Shown here piece after piece: positions 17,033 through 26,246 of a stretch of DNA of 64,000 nucleotides; the stretch's first letter is position 1, and every line of letters starts with the position of its first letter. Where the stretch lies: positions 5,952,001 to 6,016,000 of the forward strand of contig NZ_CP109479.1 in NCBI RefSeq assembly GCF_036227485.1. Reading direction: 5' to 3'. The notes below the pieces were generated by a model. It searched no databases and had not been told where the DNA came from. It saw only the letters and a list, made by a program, of their open reading frames with translations. The DNA is from Streptomyces sp. NBC_01451 (GTDB lineage Bacteria; Actinomycetota; Actinomycetes; Streptomycetales; Streptomycetaceae). Both the position numbers and the translations under genes were made by a program.

Positions 17033-17060
17033 GGAACCGGCAGACAATCAGGAGATAGAC

Positions 17061-17429
17061 GTGATCCAGCAGGAGTCGCGACTGCGTGTCGCCGACAACA
17101 CTGGTGCGAAGGAAATCCTTTGCATCCGTGTCCTCGGTGGCTCCGGTCGCCGCTACGCGGGCATCGGTGACGTCATCGTCGCCACCGTCAAGGACGCGAT
17201 CCCCGGTGGCAACGTGAAGAAGGGTGACGTCATCAAGGCCGTCATCGTTCGCACCGTCAAGGAGCGCCGCCGTCCGGACGGCTCGTACATTCGTTTCGAC
17301 GAGAACGCCGCTGTTGTTCTGAAGAACGACGGCGACCCTCGTGGCACCCGTATCTTCGGCCCGGTCGGCCGGGAGCTGCGCGAGAAGAAGTTCATGAAGA
17401 TCATCTCGCTCGCGCCGGAGGTGCTGTAA
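17061..17429 (+). CDS. rplN: 50S ribosomal protein L14
   Basis: A 122-aa protein of standard length with a GTG start at 17061 ([18 protein letters not shown]). It contains [18 protein letters not shown] and the [22 protein letters not shown]-terminus. L14 forms part of the intersubunit bridge and binds L19. First gene of the spc block after the tandem hairpins; AGGAGA precedes the start. Confidence 0.99.
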   Translation: MIQQESRLRVADNTGAKEILCIRVLGGSGRRYAGIGDVIVATVKDAIPGGNVKKGDVIKAVIVRTVKERRRPDGSYIRFDENAAVVLKNDGDPRGTRIFGPVGRELREKKFMKIISLAPEVL

Positions 17430-17431
17430 GC

Positions 17432-17755
17432 ATGAAGATCAAGAAGGGCGACCTGGTTCAGGTCATCACCGGTAAGGACAAGGGCAAGCAGGGCAAGGTC
17501 ATCGCGGCCTTCCCCCGCGAGGACCGCGTCCTGGTCGAGGGTGTCAACCGGGTCAAGAAGCACACCAAGGCCGGCCCGACCGCAAAGGGTTCGCAGGCCG
17601 GCGGCATCGTCACCACCGAGGCGCCCGTCCACGTCTCCAACGTCCAGCTGGTCGTTGAGAAGGACGGCAACAAGGTTGTCACGCGTGTCGGTTACCGCTT
17701 CGACGACGAGGGCAACAAGATCCGCGTTGCCAAGCGGACGGGTGAGGACATCTGA
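17432..17755 (+). CDS. rplX: 50S ribosomal protein L24
   Basis: A 107-aa KOW-domain protein that initiates 50S assembly. The KOW motif is [31 protein letters not shown] and [23 protein letters not shown] follow. The start is 2 bp after the rplN stop; the stop overlaps the rplE start by one base. Confidence 0.99.
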   Translation: MKIKKGDLVQVITGKDKGKQGKVIAAFPREDRVLVEGVNRVKKHTKAGPTAKGSQAGGIVTTEAPVHVSNVQLVVEKDGNKVVTRVGYRFDDEGNKIRVAKRTGEDI

Positions 17756-18312
17756 TGACTACCACCACGACTCCGCGTCTCAAGACGAAGTACCGCGAGG
17801 ACATCGCGGGCAAGCTGCGTGAGGAGTTCTCCTACGAGAACGTCATGCAGATCCCCGGCCTCGTCAAGATCGTGGTCAACATGGGTGTGGGCGACGCCGC
17901 CCGCGACTCCAAGCTGATCGAGGGCGCCATCCGCGACCTCACCACGATCACCGGTCAGAAGCCGGCCGTCACCAAGGCCCGTAAGTCCATCGCGCAGTTC
18001 AAGCTGCGTGAGGGTCAGCCGATCGGTGCCCACGTCACGCTTCGTGGCGACCGCATGTGGGAGTTCCTGGACCGCACCCTGTCGCTCGCGCTGCCGCGCA
18101 TCCGCGACTTCCGTGGTCTGTCTCCCAAGCAGTTCGACGGCCGTGGCAACTACACCTTCGGTCTCACCGAGCAGGTCATGTTCCACGAGATCGACCAGGA
18201 CAAGATCGACCGCACCCGGGGTATGGACATCACCGTGGTGACCACGGCGACCAACGACGCTGAGGGCCGCGCGCTCCTCCGTCACCTCGGCTTCCCCTTC
18301 AAGGAGGCGTAA
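17755..18312 (+). CDS. rplE: 50S ribosomal protein L5
   Basis: A 185-aa protein binding 5S rRNA and the P-site tRNA. Signatures are [38 protein letters not shown], and [19 protein letters not shown]. It is followed after 5 bp by rpsN. Confidence 0.99.
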   Translation: MTTTTTPRLKTKYREDIAGKLREEFSYENVMQIPGLVKIVVNMGVGDAARDSKLIEGAIRDLTTITGQKPAVTKARKSIAQFKLREGQPIGAHVTLRGDRMWEFLDRTLSLALPRIRDFRGLSPKQFDGRGNYTFGLTEQVMFHEIDQDKIDRTRGMDITVVTTATNDAEGRALLRHLGFPFKEA

Positions 18313-18317
18313 GCGAG

Positions 18318-18503
18318 ATGGCGAAGAAGGCTCTGATTGCCAAGGCTGCTCGTAAGCCCAAGTTCGGTGTACGTGGCTACACGCGCTGCCAGCGCTGCGG
18401 CCGTCCGCACTCCGTGTACCGCAAGTTCGGCCTCTGCCGCGTGTGCCTTCGTGAGATGGCTCACCGTGGCGAGCTGCCGGGCGTGACCAAGAGCTCCTGG
18501 TAA
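18318..18503 (+). CDS. rpsN: 30S ribosomal protein S14, zinc-binding type (type Z)
   Basis: A 61-aa short form of S14. It has the zinc-binding pairs CQRCGRP and CRVCLRE, and the 30S-binding [12 protein letters not shown] segment. Streptomyces often also carry a long, zinc-free S14 elsewhere, used under zinc limitation; that gene is not in this window. A 219-bp gap with a hairpin separates it from rpsH. Confidence 0.99.
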   Translation: MAKKALIAKAARKPKFGVRGYTRCQRCGRPHSVYRKFGLCRVCLREMAHRGELPGVTKSSW

Positions 18504-18551
18504 TCCCCTAATTCGGGATTCCGGAAGCTCTCGGTAAGCAAATGGGTTGGT

Positions 18552-18598
18552 CAGGTGCCCACCCCTCCATGGCTTAGGCTGGGAGGGTTGGGCGCCTG
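18552..18598 (+). promoter_or_regulatory. Long hairpin between rpsN and rpsH
   Basis: CAGGTGCCCACCCCTCC (18552-18568) pairs with GGAGGGTTGGGCGCCTG (18582-18598) over 17 positions with one G-U pair and one mismatch, around a 13-base loop. It lies in an unusually large gap (18504-18722) within the spc block and has no U-tract. A regulatory or processing structure is likely. Confidence 0.6.
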
Positions 18599-18722
18599 AT
18601 TGCCGCCCGTACGACTTACTACGCCGTAGGTCCCCCGCACCGCACCCGTCCCGCCACTGAGTGAGTGGGGAGAGGGATGGCGCATCCAGGAAACCCCGGC
18701 GAGAGAGGCCGAAGGCCAATTC

Positions 18723-19121
18723 ATGACCATGACTGATCCGATCGCGGACATGCTGACTCGTCTGCGTAACGCGAACTCGGCGTACCACGACGATGTCGCG
18801 ATGCCGCACAGCAAGATCAAGTCGCACATCGCGGAGATCCTCCAGCAGGAGGGCTTCATCACCGGCTGGAAGGTCGAGGACGCCGAAGTCGGCAAGAAGC
18901 TCGTCCTCGAGCTGAAGTTCGGCCCGAACCGTGAGCGCTCCATCGCGGGCATCAAGCGGATCTCGAAGCCGGGTCTGCGTGTGTACGCGAAGTCCACCTC
19001 CCTGCCCAAGGTGCTCGGTGGCCTCGGCGTGGCGATCATCTCCACGTCGCACGGTCTCCTCACCGACAAGCAGGCCGGCAAGAAGGGCGTAGGCGGAGAA
19101 GTCCTCGCCTACGTCTGGTAG
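18723..19121 (+). CDS. rpsH: 30S ribosomal protein S8
   Basis: A 132-aa protein that binds the central 16S domain. It starts [17 protein letters not shown] and has the conserved end [30 protein letters not shown] 18723 has GAAGG upstream; ATG 18729 is in frame and cannot be excluded. In E. coli S8 is the repressor of the spc operon; the hairpin at 18552-18598 is a place to look for similar control. Confidence 0.99.
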   Translation: MTMTDPIADMLTRLRNANSAYHDDVAMPHSKIKSHIAEILQQEGFITGWKVEDAEVGKKLVLELKFGPNRERSIAGIKRISKPGLRVYAKSTSLPKVLGGLGVAIISTSHGLLTDKQAGKKGVGGEVLAYVW

Positions 19122-19142
19122 AAGGGAACGGAGGAAACAGCT

Positions 19143-19682
19143 ATGTCGCGTATTGGCAAGCTCCCCATCACGGTTCCCGCCGGCGTGGACGTCACCATCG
19201 ACGGCCGTACGGTCCAGGTGAAGGGCCCCAAGGGCACCCTCTCCCACACCGTCGCTGCGCCGATCGACATCGCCAAGGGTGAGGACGGCGTTCTCAACGT
19301 CACCCGCCCCAACGACGAGCGTCAGAACAAGGCCCTGCACGGCCTGTCCCGCACGCTGGTGGCGAACATGATCACCGGCGTGACCGCGGGTTACGTGAAG
19401 AAGCTCGAGATCAGCGGTGTCGGTTACCGCGTGGCGGCGAAGGGCACGAGCCTCGAGTTCGCGCTCGGCTACAGCCACCCGATCACCGTCGACGCCCCCG
19501 AGGGCATCAGCTTCAAGGTCGAGAACCCCACGCGGTTCTCGGTCGAGGGCATCGACAAGCAGAAGGTCGGCGAGGTTGCGGCCAACATCCGCAAGCTGCG
19601 CAAGCCCGACCCGTACAAGGCCAAGGGTGTCAAGTACGAGGGCGAAGTCATCCGCCGCAAGGTCGGAAAGGCGGGTAAGTAA
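19143..19682 (+). CDS. rplF: 50S ribosomal protein L6
   Basis: A 179-aa two-domain protein near the factor-binding site. It starts [21 protein letters not shown], with [28 protein letters not shown], and the C-terminal signature [27 protein letters not shown] split over the last 30 residues. It sits 21 bp after rpsH and 3 bp before rplR. Confidence 0.99.
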   Translation: MSRIGKLPITVPAGVDVTIDGRTVQVKGPKGTLSHTVAAPIDIAKGEDGVLNVTRPNDERQNKALHGLSRTLVANMITGVTAGYVKKLEISGVGYRVAAKGTSLEFALGYSHPITVDAPEGISFKVENPTRFSVEGIDKQKVGEVAANIRKLRKPDPYKAKGVKYEGEVIRRKVGKAGK

Positions 19683-19685
19683 GCC

Positions 19686-20072
19686 ATGGCATACGGTACG
19701 AAGATCGCTAAGGGCGACGCTTACAAGCGTGCTGCCATCAAGCGGCGTCACATCCGGATCCGTAAGAAGGTCAACGGAACCGGTGAGCGTCCCCGCCTGG
19801 TGGTAACCCGCTCGAACCGCCACATCGTGGCTCAGGTCATCGACGACATCAAGGGTCACACCCTGGCGTCGGCGTCGACCCTGGACGCTTCGATCCGCGG
19901 TAACGAGGGCGAAGACAAGTCGGCGCAGGCCGGCAAGGTCGGCGCACTCGTCGCCGAGCGCGCCAAGGCCGCCGGTGTCGAGACCGTCGTGTTCGACCGT
20001 GGTGGCAGCCGGTACGCCGGGCGTATCGCCGCCCTGGCCGACGCCGCCCGCGAAGCCGGGCTCAAGTTCTGA
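19686..20072 (+). CDS. rplR: 50S ribosomal protein L18
   Basis: A 128-aa protein that carries 5S rRNA into the subunit. Signatures are [41 protein letters not shown], and [25 protein letters not shown]. The gene continues the spc block, with rpsE starting 71 bp downstream. Confidence 0.99.
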   Translation: MAYGTKIAKGDAYKRAAIKRRHIRIRKKVNGTGERPRLVVTRSNRHIVAQVIDDIKGHTLASASTLDASIRGNEGEDKSAQAGKVGALVAERAKAAGVETVVFDRGGSRYAGRIAALADAAREAGLKF

Positions 20073-20143
20073 GCCGCCCGTCGCGCTCGCGACTTAACCG
20101 TCGCAGCGCAGCGTAGCTAGCGGAAAAAGAGAGAGGTAATCCA

Positions 20144-20749
20144 ATGGCTGGACCCCAGCGCCGCGGAAGCGGTGCCGGTGGCGGCGAGCGGCGGGACCGG
20201 AAGGGCCGTGACGGCGGCGCTGCTGCCGCCGAGAAGACCGCGTACGTTGAGCGCGTTGTCGCGATCAACCGCGTCGCCAAGGTTGTGAAGGGTGGTCGTC
20301 GCTTCAGCTTCACTGCGCTCGTCGTAGTGGGCGATGGCGATGGCACCGTCGGTGTCGGTTACGGCAAGGCCAAGGAGGTGCCGGCCGCGATCGCCAAGGG
20401 TGTTGAAGAGGCCAAGAAGCACTTCTTCAAGGTCCCCCGTATCCAGGGCACCATCCCGCACCCGATCACGGGCGAGAAGGCCGCGGGCGTCGTCCTGCTC
20501 AAGCCTGCTTCCCCCGGTACCGGCGTTATCGCCGGTGGCCCGGTGCGTGCTGTCCTCGAGTGCGCCGGCGTTCACGACATCCTGTCGAAGTCGCTCGGCT
20601 CGTCCAACGCGATCAACATCGTGCACGCGACCGTGGCGGCCCTCAAGGGCCTGCAGCGTCCCGAGGAGATCGCGGCTCGCCGTGGTCTGCCCCTTGAGGA
20701 CGTCGCCCCCGCGGCTCTGCTCCGTGCGCGTGCGGGAGCGGGTGCGTAA
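20144..20749 (+). CDS. rpsE: 30S ribosomal protein S5
   Basis: A 201-aa protein at the mRNA entry site that affects accuracy. The core starts near residue 36 ([32 protein letters not shown]). It continues with [16 protein letters not shown] and [17 protein letters not shown]. The first ~30 residues are a Gly/Arg-rich extension ([20 protein letters not shown]), typical of actinobacterial S5. Stop and rpmD start overlap by one base. Confidence 0.99.
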   Translation: MAGPQRRGSGAGGGERRDRKGRDGGAAAAEKTAYVERVVAINRVAKVVKGGRRFSFTALVVVGDGDGTVGVGYGKAKEVPAAIAKGVEEAKKHFFKVPRIQGTIPHPITGEKAAGVVLLKPASPGTGVIAGGPVRAVLECAGVHDILSKSLGSSNAINIVHATVAALKGLQRPEEIAARRGLPLEDVAPAALLRARAGAGA

Positions 20750-20931
20750 TGGCTCGCCTCAAGGTCACGCAGACGAAGTCGTACATCGGCAGCAAGCAGA
20801 ACCACCGTGACACCCTGCGGTCCCTCGGTCTCAAGGGGATCAACACCGTGGTCGTCAAGGAGGACCGCCCCGAGTTCCGCGGAATGGTTCACACCGTCCG
20901 CCACCTCGTGACGGTTGAGGAGGTCGACTGA
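20749..20931 (+). CDS. rpmD: 50S ribosomal protein L30
   Basis: A 60-aa protein of normal length. It starts [19 protein letters not shown], with [16 protein letters not shown] and the C-terminal [16 protein letters not shown]. It overlaps rpsE by one base and precedes rplO by 2 bp. Confidence 0.99.
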   Translation: MARLKVTQTKSYIGSKQNHRDTLRSLGLKGINTVVVKEDRPEFRGMVHTVRHLVTVEEVD

Positions 20932-20933
20932 TC

Positions 20934-21389
20934 ATGGCGGAGAACAACCCGCTCAAGATCCACAACCTCCGTCCTGCCCCGGGCGCCAAGACCGCCAAGA
21001 CCCGTGTGGGTCGTGGTGAGGCGTCGAAGGGTAAGACGGCTGGACGTGGTACCAAGGGCACGAAGGCTCGTTACCAGGTTCCGGAGCGCTTCGAGGGTGG
21101 CCAGATGCCCCTCCACATGCGTCTCCCGAAGCTCAAGGGCTTCAAGAACCCGTTCAAGACCGAGTACCAGGTCGTGAACCTCGACAAGCTGGCGGCGCTG
21201 TACCCGGAGGGTGGCGAGGTCACCGTCGAGGGGCTCGTCGCCAACGGTGCGGTTCGCAAGAACAGCCTCGTCAAGGTCCTCGGCCAGGGCGAGATCTCCG
21301 TGGCGCTGCAGGTGACGGTCGACGCCGTCTCCGGCTCCGCCAAGGAGAAGATCACCGCCGCCGGCGGTACCGTCACCGAGCTGCTCTGA
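20934..21389 (+). CDS. rplO: 50S ribosomal protein L15
   Basis: A 151-aa protein that assembles late into the 50S. It contains [36 protein letters not shown] and the [16 protein letters not shown] stretch. Unlike E. coli, a strong hairpin and a 243-bp gap separate it from secY, so it is probably the last gene of its transcript. Confidence 0.99.
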   Translation: MAENNPLKIHNLRPAPGAKTAKTRVGRGEASKGKTAGRGTKGTKARYQVPERFEGGQMPLHMRLPKLKGFKNPFKTEYQVVNLDKLAALYPEGGEVTVEGLVANGAVRKNSLVKVLGQGEISVALQVTVDAVSGSAKEKITAAGGTVTELL

Positions 21390-21424
21390 ACACCACAGGC
21401 GTCTCGATGACTTGAGCGATCCCT

Positions 21425-21458
21425 ACCGGGGATACCCCACAAATGGGGTATCCCCGGT
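21425..21458 (+). terminator. Hairpin terminator after rplO
   Basis: ACCGGGGATACCCCA (21425-21439) pairs perfectly with TGGGGTATCCCCGGT (21444-21458) around a CAAA loop. It lies 36 bp after the rplO stop and is followed by TTGG rather than a long U-run, as is common in Streptomyces terminators. The remaining 174 bp to secY should hold a separate promoter, which I cannot place with confidence. Confidence 0.85.
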
Positions 21459-21632
21459 TGGTCGTTCCTAGGAAGCATGGTCGCCGGTAAGGTGGCCAGC
21501 ACTGTCAAGTTGAGTCCGTTCTGTTCATGAGGAACTCCGGACCCTTCTCGGCTGTTAGTTATCTGTCAACGTATTCGTCGAACCTCAAAACCGTCACCTC
21601 TACGCAGTAGCGCGGGGGTCGCAGGAGGCACC

Positions 21633-22949
21633 GTGCTCACCGCGTTCGCCCGGGCGTTCAAGACGCCCGACCTGCGCAAGAAGCTGCTCTTCACGCTCGG
21701 CATCATCGTGGTCTATCGGGTGGGTACGCACATCCCGATCCCTGGTGTCGACTATCAGAACGTCCAGACGTGCATCGACGTCGCGAAGGGCGGAAGCCAG
21801 GGCCTGTTCGGTCTGGTGAACATGTTCAGCGGCGGGGCGCTGCTGCAGATCACGATCTTCGCGCTGGGCATCATGCCGTACATCACGGCGAGCATCATCC
21901 TGCAGCTGCTGACGGTGGTGATCCCGCGTCTGGAAGCCCTCAAGAAGGAGGGCCAGGCGGGCACAGCGAAGATCACGCAGTACACCCGTTACCTGACAGT
22001 GGCTCTCGCCATCCTCCAGGGCACCGGTCTGGTCGCCACCGCGCGCAGCGGTGCGCTCTTCAGCGGCTGCCAGGTCGCCAGCGAGATCGTCCCGGACCAG
22101 TCGATCTTCGTGACCATCACCATGGTCGTCACCATGACCGCCGGTACGGCCGTCGTCATGTGGCTCGGTGAGCTCATCACCGACCGCGGTATCGGCAACG
22201 GCATGTCCATCCTGATGTTCATCTCGATCGCCGCCACCTTCCCGTCGGCGCTGTGGGCCATCAAGACCCAGGGCGACCTGGCGGACGGCTGGATCGAGTT
22301 CGGCACGGTCATCGCCGTCGGCCTCGTCATGGTCGCGCTGGTGGTCTTCGTCGAGCAGGCGCAGCGCCGGATCCCGGTCCAGTACGCGAAGCGCATGATC
22401 GGCCGCCGGTCCTACGGCGGCACGTCGACGTACATCCCGCTCAAGGTCAACCAGGCCGGCATCATCCCTGTGATCTTTGCCTCGTCGCTGCTCTACATCC
22501 CCGCGCTGGTCGCGCAGTTCTCCGGCGGAACCTCGGGCTGGAAGACGTGGATCGAGGCGAACCTGACCAAGGGTGACCACCCGATTTACATCGCCACGTA
22601 CTTCACGCTGATCGTTTTCTTCGCGTTCTTCTACGTCGCAATCTCCTTCAACCCCGAAGAAGTAGCCGACAACATGAAGAAGTATGGTGGCTTCATCCCG
22701 GGCATCCGGGCTGGTCGGCCGACTGCTGAGTACCTGAGTTACGTACTCAACCGGATCACCTGGCCGGGTTCGCTGTACCTGGGTCTGATCGCTCTCGTAC
22801 CGACAATGGCGTTGGTCGGGTTCCAAGCGAACCAGAACTTCCCGTTCGGCGGGACCAGCATCCTCATCATCGTGGGTGTCGGTCTTGAGACCGTGAAGCA
22901 GATTGAGAGCCAGCTCCAGCAGCGCAATTACGAAGGGTTCCTCCGCTGA
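21633..22949 (+). CDS. secY: Protein translocase subunit SecY
   Basis: A 438-aa polytopic membrane protein that forms the Sec channel, with about ten membrane segments. It starts at GTG 21633 with AGGAGG upstream (MLTAFARAFKTPDLRKKLLFTLGII). Signatures are RVGTHIPIPGVD, the ALGIMPYITASIILQLL helix, and the cytoplasmic loop AQRRIPVQYAKRMIGR. The C-terminus QQRNYEGFLR is typical. Its stop overlaps the adk start by one base. Confidence 0.99.
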   Translation: MLTAFARAFKTPDLRKKLLFTLGIIVVYRVGTHIPIPGVDYQNVQTCIDVAKGGSQGLFGLVNMFSGGALLQITIFALGIMPYITASIILQLLTVVIPRLEALKKEGQAGTAKITQYTRYLTVALAILQGTGLVATARSGALFSGCQVASEIVPDQSIFVTITMVVTMTAGTAVVMWLGELITDRGIGNGMSILMFISIAATFPSALWAIKTQGDLADGWIEFGTVIAVGLVMVALVVFVEQAQRRIPVQYAKRMIGRRSYGGTSTYIPLKVNQAGIIPVIFASSLLYIPALVAQFSGGTSGWKTWIEANLTKGDHPIYIATYFTLIVFFAFFYVAISFNPEEVADNMKKYGGFIPGIRAGRPTAEYLSYVLNRITWPGSLYLGLIALVPTMALVGFQANQNFPFGGTSILIIVGVGLETVKQIESQLQQRNYEGFLR

Positions 22950-23611
22950 TGCGAATCGTCCTCGTCGGGCCGCCTGGTGCCGGGAAGGGAACGCAGGCCG
23001 CGTTCCTCGCCAAGAACCTGTTGATCCCGCACATCTCCACGGGCGACCTCTTCCGGGCAAACATCAGCAAGCAGACGGATCTCGGGAAACTCGCGAAGTC
23101 CTACATGGACGCGGGCAACCTGGTGCCGGACGAGGTCACGATCGCCATGGCCAAGGACCGCATGGAGCAGCCCGACGCGGTGAACGGCTTTCTGCTGGAC
23201 GGCTTCCCGAGGAACGTCTCGCAGGCCGAGGCGCTGGACGAGATGCTGAAGGCCGAGTCCATGAAACTGGACGCGGTCCTCGACCTGGAGGTCCCCGAGG
23301 ACGAGGTGGTCAAGCGCATCGCCGGCCGCCGCATCTGCCGTAACGACTCGGCGCACGTCTTCCACGTCACGTACCAGGCGCCGAAGGCCGAGGGCGTCTG
23401 TGACGTCTGCGGCGGCGAGCTGTACCAGCGGGACGACGACTCCGAGGAGACGGTCCGCAAGCGCCTGGAGGTCTACCACACCCAGACCGAGCCGATCATC
23501 GACTACTACAAGGCTCAGGGCCTCGTGGTGACGATCTCGGCGCTGGGCAAGGTGGAGGACGTCACCGGCAAGGCGATGGCCGCGCTGAAGGGTGACGGCG
23601 AGGGCGAGTAG
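22949..23611 (+). CDS. adk: Adenylate kinase
   Basis: A 220-aa enzyme making 2 ADP from ATP and AMP. The P-loop is GPPGAGKGT (residues 7-15), the AMP site is STGDLFRANI, and LLDGFPRNVSQAEAL follows. It is the long-LID form with zinc-type cysteines: Cys130, Cys151 and Cys154. It starts within the secY stop (TGATG), the secY-adk coupling common in Gram-positive bacteria. A GC-poor 174-bp gap follows before map. Confidence 0.98.
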   Translation: MRIVLVGPPGAGKGTQAAFLAKNLLIPHISTGDLFRANISKQTDLGKLAKSYMDAGNLVPDEVTIAMAKDRMEQPDAVNGFLLDGFPRNVSQAEALDEMLKAESMKLDAVLDLEVPEDEVVKRIAGRRICRNDSAHVFHVTYQAPKAEGVCDVCGGELYQRDDDSEETVRKRLEVYHTQTEPIIDYYKAQGLVVTISALGKVEDVTGKAMAALKGDGEGE

Positions 23612-23785
23612 TCCTGGTAGTCCTTCCGGTTTTCGCGTTTCGGTTTTCACGTCGGTCAGCCGCGGTTTCCTGTCAGGGGACCGCGGCTGCTGCGTGGAGG
23701 CGGGGCGCCGTATCGTTGGTTCGTCGACTCGTTGTGTGTTCGTTCGCTTCCCCGCCTGATCGGTTCAGGAAAGGCCGTAGTTCCC

Positions 23786-24622
23786 ATGGTGCAGATCAAG
23801 ACCCCCGAGCAGATCGCCAAGATGCGCGAGGCGGGGCTTGTCGTCGCCGCCATCCATGCGGCCACTCGTGAGGCGGCCGTGCCGGGCGCCAGTACGAAGG
23901 ATCTGGACGAGGTGGCGCGGAAGGTGCTCGCCGAGCACAACGCGAAGCCGAACTTCCTTGGGTACGGCGGGTTCCCGGCCACGATCTGCACCTCAGTCAA
24001 CGAGGTCGTCGTCCACGGCATCCCGTCCGACGAGGTCGTGCTGAAGGACGGGGACATCATCTCCATCGACTGCGGCGCGATCATCGACGGCTGGCACGGG
24101 GACGCGGCGTACACGGCGTTCGTGGGGTCGGGGCACGCTCCGGAGCTGATCGAGCTGTCGCGGGTGACCGAGGAGTCGATGTGGGCGGGGATCGCGGCGA
24201 TGAAGCTGGGGAACCGGCTGGTCGACATCTCGCGTGCGATCGAGACGTACATCCGGCGCCAGCCCAGGGCCGGGGGCGGGCGTTACGGGATCATCGAGGA
24301 CTACGGCGGGCACGGCATCGGGACCGAGATGCACATGGACCCGCATCTGCTGAACTACGTCGAGCGCAAGCGGGGGAAGGGGCCGAAGCTGGTTCCCGGG
24401 TTCTGTCTCGCGATCGAGCCGATGGTGTCGCTGGGTACGCCGAGGACGCAGGTCCTCGCGGACGACTGGACGGTCATCACGACGGACGGGACCTGGTCGT
24501 CGCACTGGGAGCATTCGGTGGCGTTGACCGAGGCGGGGCCGTTGGTGCTTACGTCTCCCGACGGGGGTGCGGCGAAGTTGGCGGAGCACGGGGTTACCGC
24601 GGCGCCGGATCCGCTGGCGTAG
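23786..24622 (+). CDS. map: Methionine aminopeptidase, type I
   Basis: A 278-aa metalloprotease that removes the initiator methionine. I use ATG 23786 (MVQIKTPEQIAKMREAG), with GAAAGG upstream; the frame extends to 23732 but those residues are not conserved. Metal ligands lie in ISIDCGAIIDGWHGDAAYT (two Asp), YGGHGIGTEMHMDP (His), FCLAIEPMVS (Glu) and SHWEHSVAL (Glu). It is the last protein gene before a long repeat-rich gap. Confidence 0.97.
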   Translation: MVQIKTPEQIAKMREAGLVVAAIHAATREAAVPGASTKDLDEVARKVLAEHNAKPNFLGYGGFPATICTSVNEVVVHGIPSDEVVLKDGDIISIDCGAIIDGWHGDAAYTAFVGSGHAPELIELSRVTEESMWAGIAAMKLGNRLVDISRAIETYIRRQPRAGGGRYGIIEDYGGHGIGTEMHMDPHLLNYVERKRGKGPKLVPGFCLAIEPMVSLGTPRTQVLADDWTVITTDGTWSSHWEHSVALTEAGPLVLTSPDGGAAKLAEHGVTAAPDPLA

Positions 24623-24639
24623 GGCTCTTCCTCGCCCCC

Positions 24640-25300
24640 GCCGCCCCTACCCGTCCCATCCCCAGGGGCTCCGCCCCTTCGACCCCACCAGGGGGCACGG
24701 CCCCCTGACCCCCCGGCGGGGACTGCGTCCCCTGCGCCCCGCTCCGGGGGTGCCCCTCTGGGCCCCCGTTCGGGGGGCTCCCTGGCCTCCTGGCGGGGAC
24801 TGCGTCCCGCCCGGGGCTGTGCCCCTGGACCCGGGTTCGGGGCCCTGTTCCCCCGGCGGGGACTGCGTCCCCTGCGCCCCGCTCCGGGGGTGCGTCCCTG
24901 GGCCCGTGTTCGGGGGGCTCCCTATTACCCGTCCGGGGCTGTGTCCCTGGGCCCGTGTTCGGGGGTGGCCTCTGGCCTCCTGGCCGGGACTGCGTCCCGT
25001 TCGGGGCTGTGTCTCTGGGGCCGTGTTCGGGGGCCCTGCTCCACGGGCCGGGGCTGCGTCCCCTGCGTCCCGGCCAAGGGTGCGTCCAAGGACTGTCGCC
25101 CTGGTTGGGCCTGGCCCTTCGGCCGGGGCTGGGGCTCTGGAACCCTGTTCGTGGCCGGCTCCTGTGCCACTGGCGGGGACTGGGTTCCCTGGAGTGCGCC
25201 GTTCTGGGGCCAGGCTTCTGGGTGCGTGGGGGCGAGTGGATGTTCTGTGGCTTGGGTGGGGCTTCTTCGGGGAGGGCTGGGGTGGGGGGAATGTGGTCAC
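24640..25300. repeat. Dense array of short GC-rich inverted and direct repeats between map and infA
   Basis: About 650 bp of repeated short units such as GGCGGGGACTGCGTCCC, CCCGTTCGGGG, CCCCGCTCCGGGGGTGC and CGGGGCTGTGCCCCTGG, alternating and slightly varied. Almost every unit can fold into a small hairpin (GGGGCTCCGCCCC, GGGACTGCGTCCC). Open frames across it on both strands are low-complexity Pro/Arg/Gly sequence and are not genes. From about 25300 the sequence becomes ordinary upstream DNA of infA. Confidence 0.85.
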
Positions 25301-25495
25301 TTCGCCCCGTTTCGGGTTCTGTGGAAGCCCTCTGCTGGTTAAGGATCACGGCTGCGGGGCATTCTTCCTCGATTCGTCTTTCCGGGTGCGCTGACGTAGA
25401 CTGACTCGTCGGCTCTCGTGCACCCGCATGTCCGCATGCGCCCATTAGGGGAACGCAAGGGAGTCGATCAAGGTAGTCGATTCGAAGGGCGAAGC
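25301..25495 (+). promoter_or_regulatory. Upstream region of infA
   Basis: After the repeat array, ~195 bp of less GC-rich DNA leads to infA. It contains the stretch TTGTGGAAGC-like and CTGACGTAGACTGACTCG (from 25390), where TAGACT at 25397-25402 resembles a -10 box (TAGACT), with a possible weak -35 upstream. No hairpin of note. Tentative. Confidence 0.35.
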
Positions 25496-25717
25496 GTGGC
25501 CAAGAAGCAAGGTGCCATCGAGATCGAGGGCACTGTCGTCGAGTCTCTTCCGAACGCAATGTTCAAGGTTGAGCTCCAGAACGGCCACCAGGTCCTGGCA
25601 CACATCAGCGGCAAGATGCGTATGCACTACATCCGCATCCTCCCTGACGACCGGGTCGTGGTGGAGCTGTCTCCGTACGACCTGACTCGTGGCCGGATCG
25701 TCTACCGGTACAAGTGA
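25496..25717 (+). CDS. infA: Translation initiation factor IF-1
   Basis: A 73-aa S1/OB-fold protein that binds the 30S A site during initiation. The start is GTG 25496, giving the family-typical [18 protein letters not shown]; the frame is open back to 25418 but those codons are not part of the family. Further signatures are [20 protein letters not shown] and [22 protein letters not shown] in order. A 182-bp gap precedes rpmJ. Confidence 0.98.
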   Translation: MAKKQGAIEIEGTVVESLPNAMFKVELQNGHQVLAHISGKMRMHYIRILPDDRVVVELSPYDLTRGRIVYRYK

Positions 25718-25899
25718 GCTTGGGCGGGTCCCGCACTCGCCCCGGCGGCCGGGAGGGTCGTCGCCGGACAGGTCCTGCCTGTCAAACTCCCCGGAGCGAT
25801 CCAGGGGGGATTCTCTCCGACCAGTTCACACAAGTAGATCTTTATTCTCGCCCTCCGTCTGCACCTGGCGTGGGGCACTGACCCGGAGAACCTCACCCC

Positions 25900-26013
25900 A
25901 TGAAGGTCAAGCCGAGCGTCAAGAAGATCTGCGACAAGTGCAGGGTGATCCGCCGTCATGGTCGGGTCATGGTCATCTGCGAGAACCCGCGCCACAAGCA
26001 GCGCCAGGGCTGA
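25900..26013 (+). CDS. rpmJ: 50S ribosomal protein L36
   Basis: A 37-aa protein. It starts [14 protein letters not shown] and carries the zinc site Cys11, Cys14, Cys27, His32. The full family length is present, ending in HKQRQG. It is the smallest gene in the cluster and lies in the infA-rpmJ-rpsM order expected for the alpha operon region. CGGAGAACC lies upstream. Confidence 0.97.
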   Translation: MKVKPSVKKICDKCRVIRRHGRVMVICENPRHKQRQG

Positions 26014-26152
26014 CGCACGACCCACCTTCTGCACCCGCAGAAATTCGCGCGACGCGAGCAGCAGTACATGTTCATACGCAGGGCCCAGGTCCGAAGTTCG
26101 GTGATTCGTCGTTCGTTGTCTGTCGTCGATCATCGTTCAGTGGAGCTGACAC

Positions 26153-26171
26153 CCCCGGTCGGAGGCCGGGG
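26153..26171 (+). promoter_or_regulatory. Small hairpin upstream of rpsM
   Basis: CCCCGG (26153-26158) pairs with CCGGGG (26166-26171) across a 7-base loop, 75 bp before rpsM in a 233-bp gap. It could be part of a leader for the rpsM transcript. No other clear signal was seen in the gap. Confidence 0.35.
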
Positions 26172-26246
26172 ACCCAGTTCGTACCTCATACGGCGGCTGG
26201 GAAACGGCCTTGTGGAAGACCTCCGAACGACAACTGGAGCCATTGA

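Noticed and set aside
18282..19859. 525-aa minus-strand open frame across rpsN-rplR
   Set aside because: Antisense shadow of certain ribosomal genes.
24640..25300. CRISPR-like array
   Set aside because: Repeats are short, variable and palindromic without unique spacers of constant length.
24567..25559. Long frames on both strands in the map-infA gap
   Set aside because: Pure low-complexity Pro/Arg/Gly sequence created by the repeat array.
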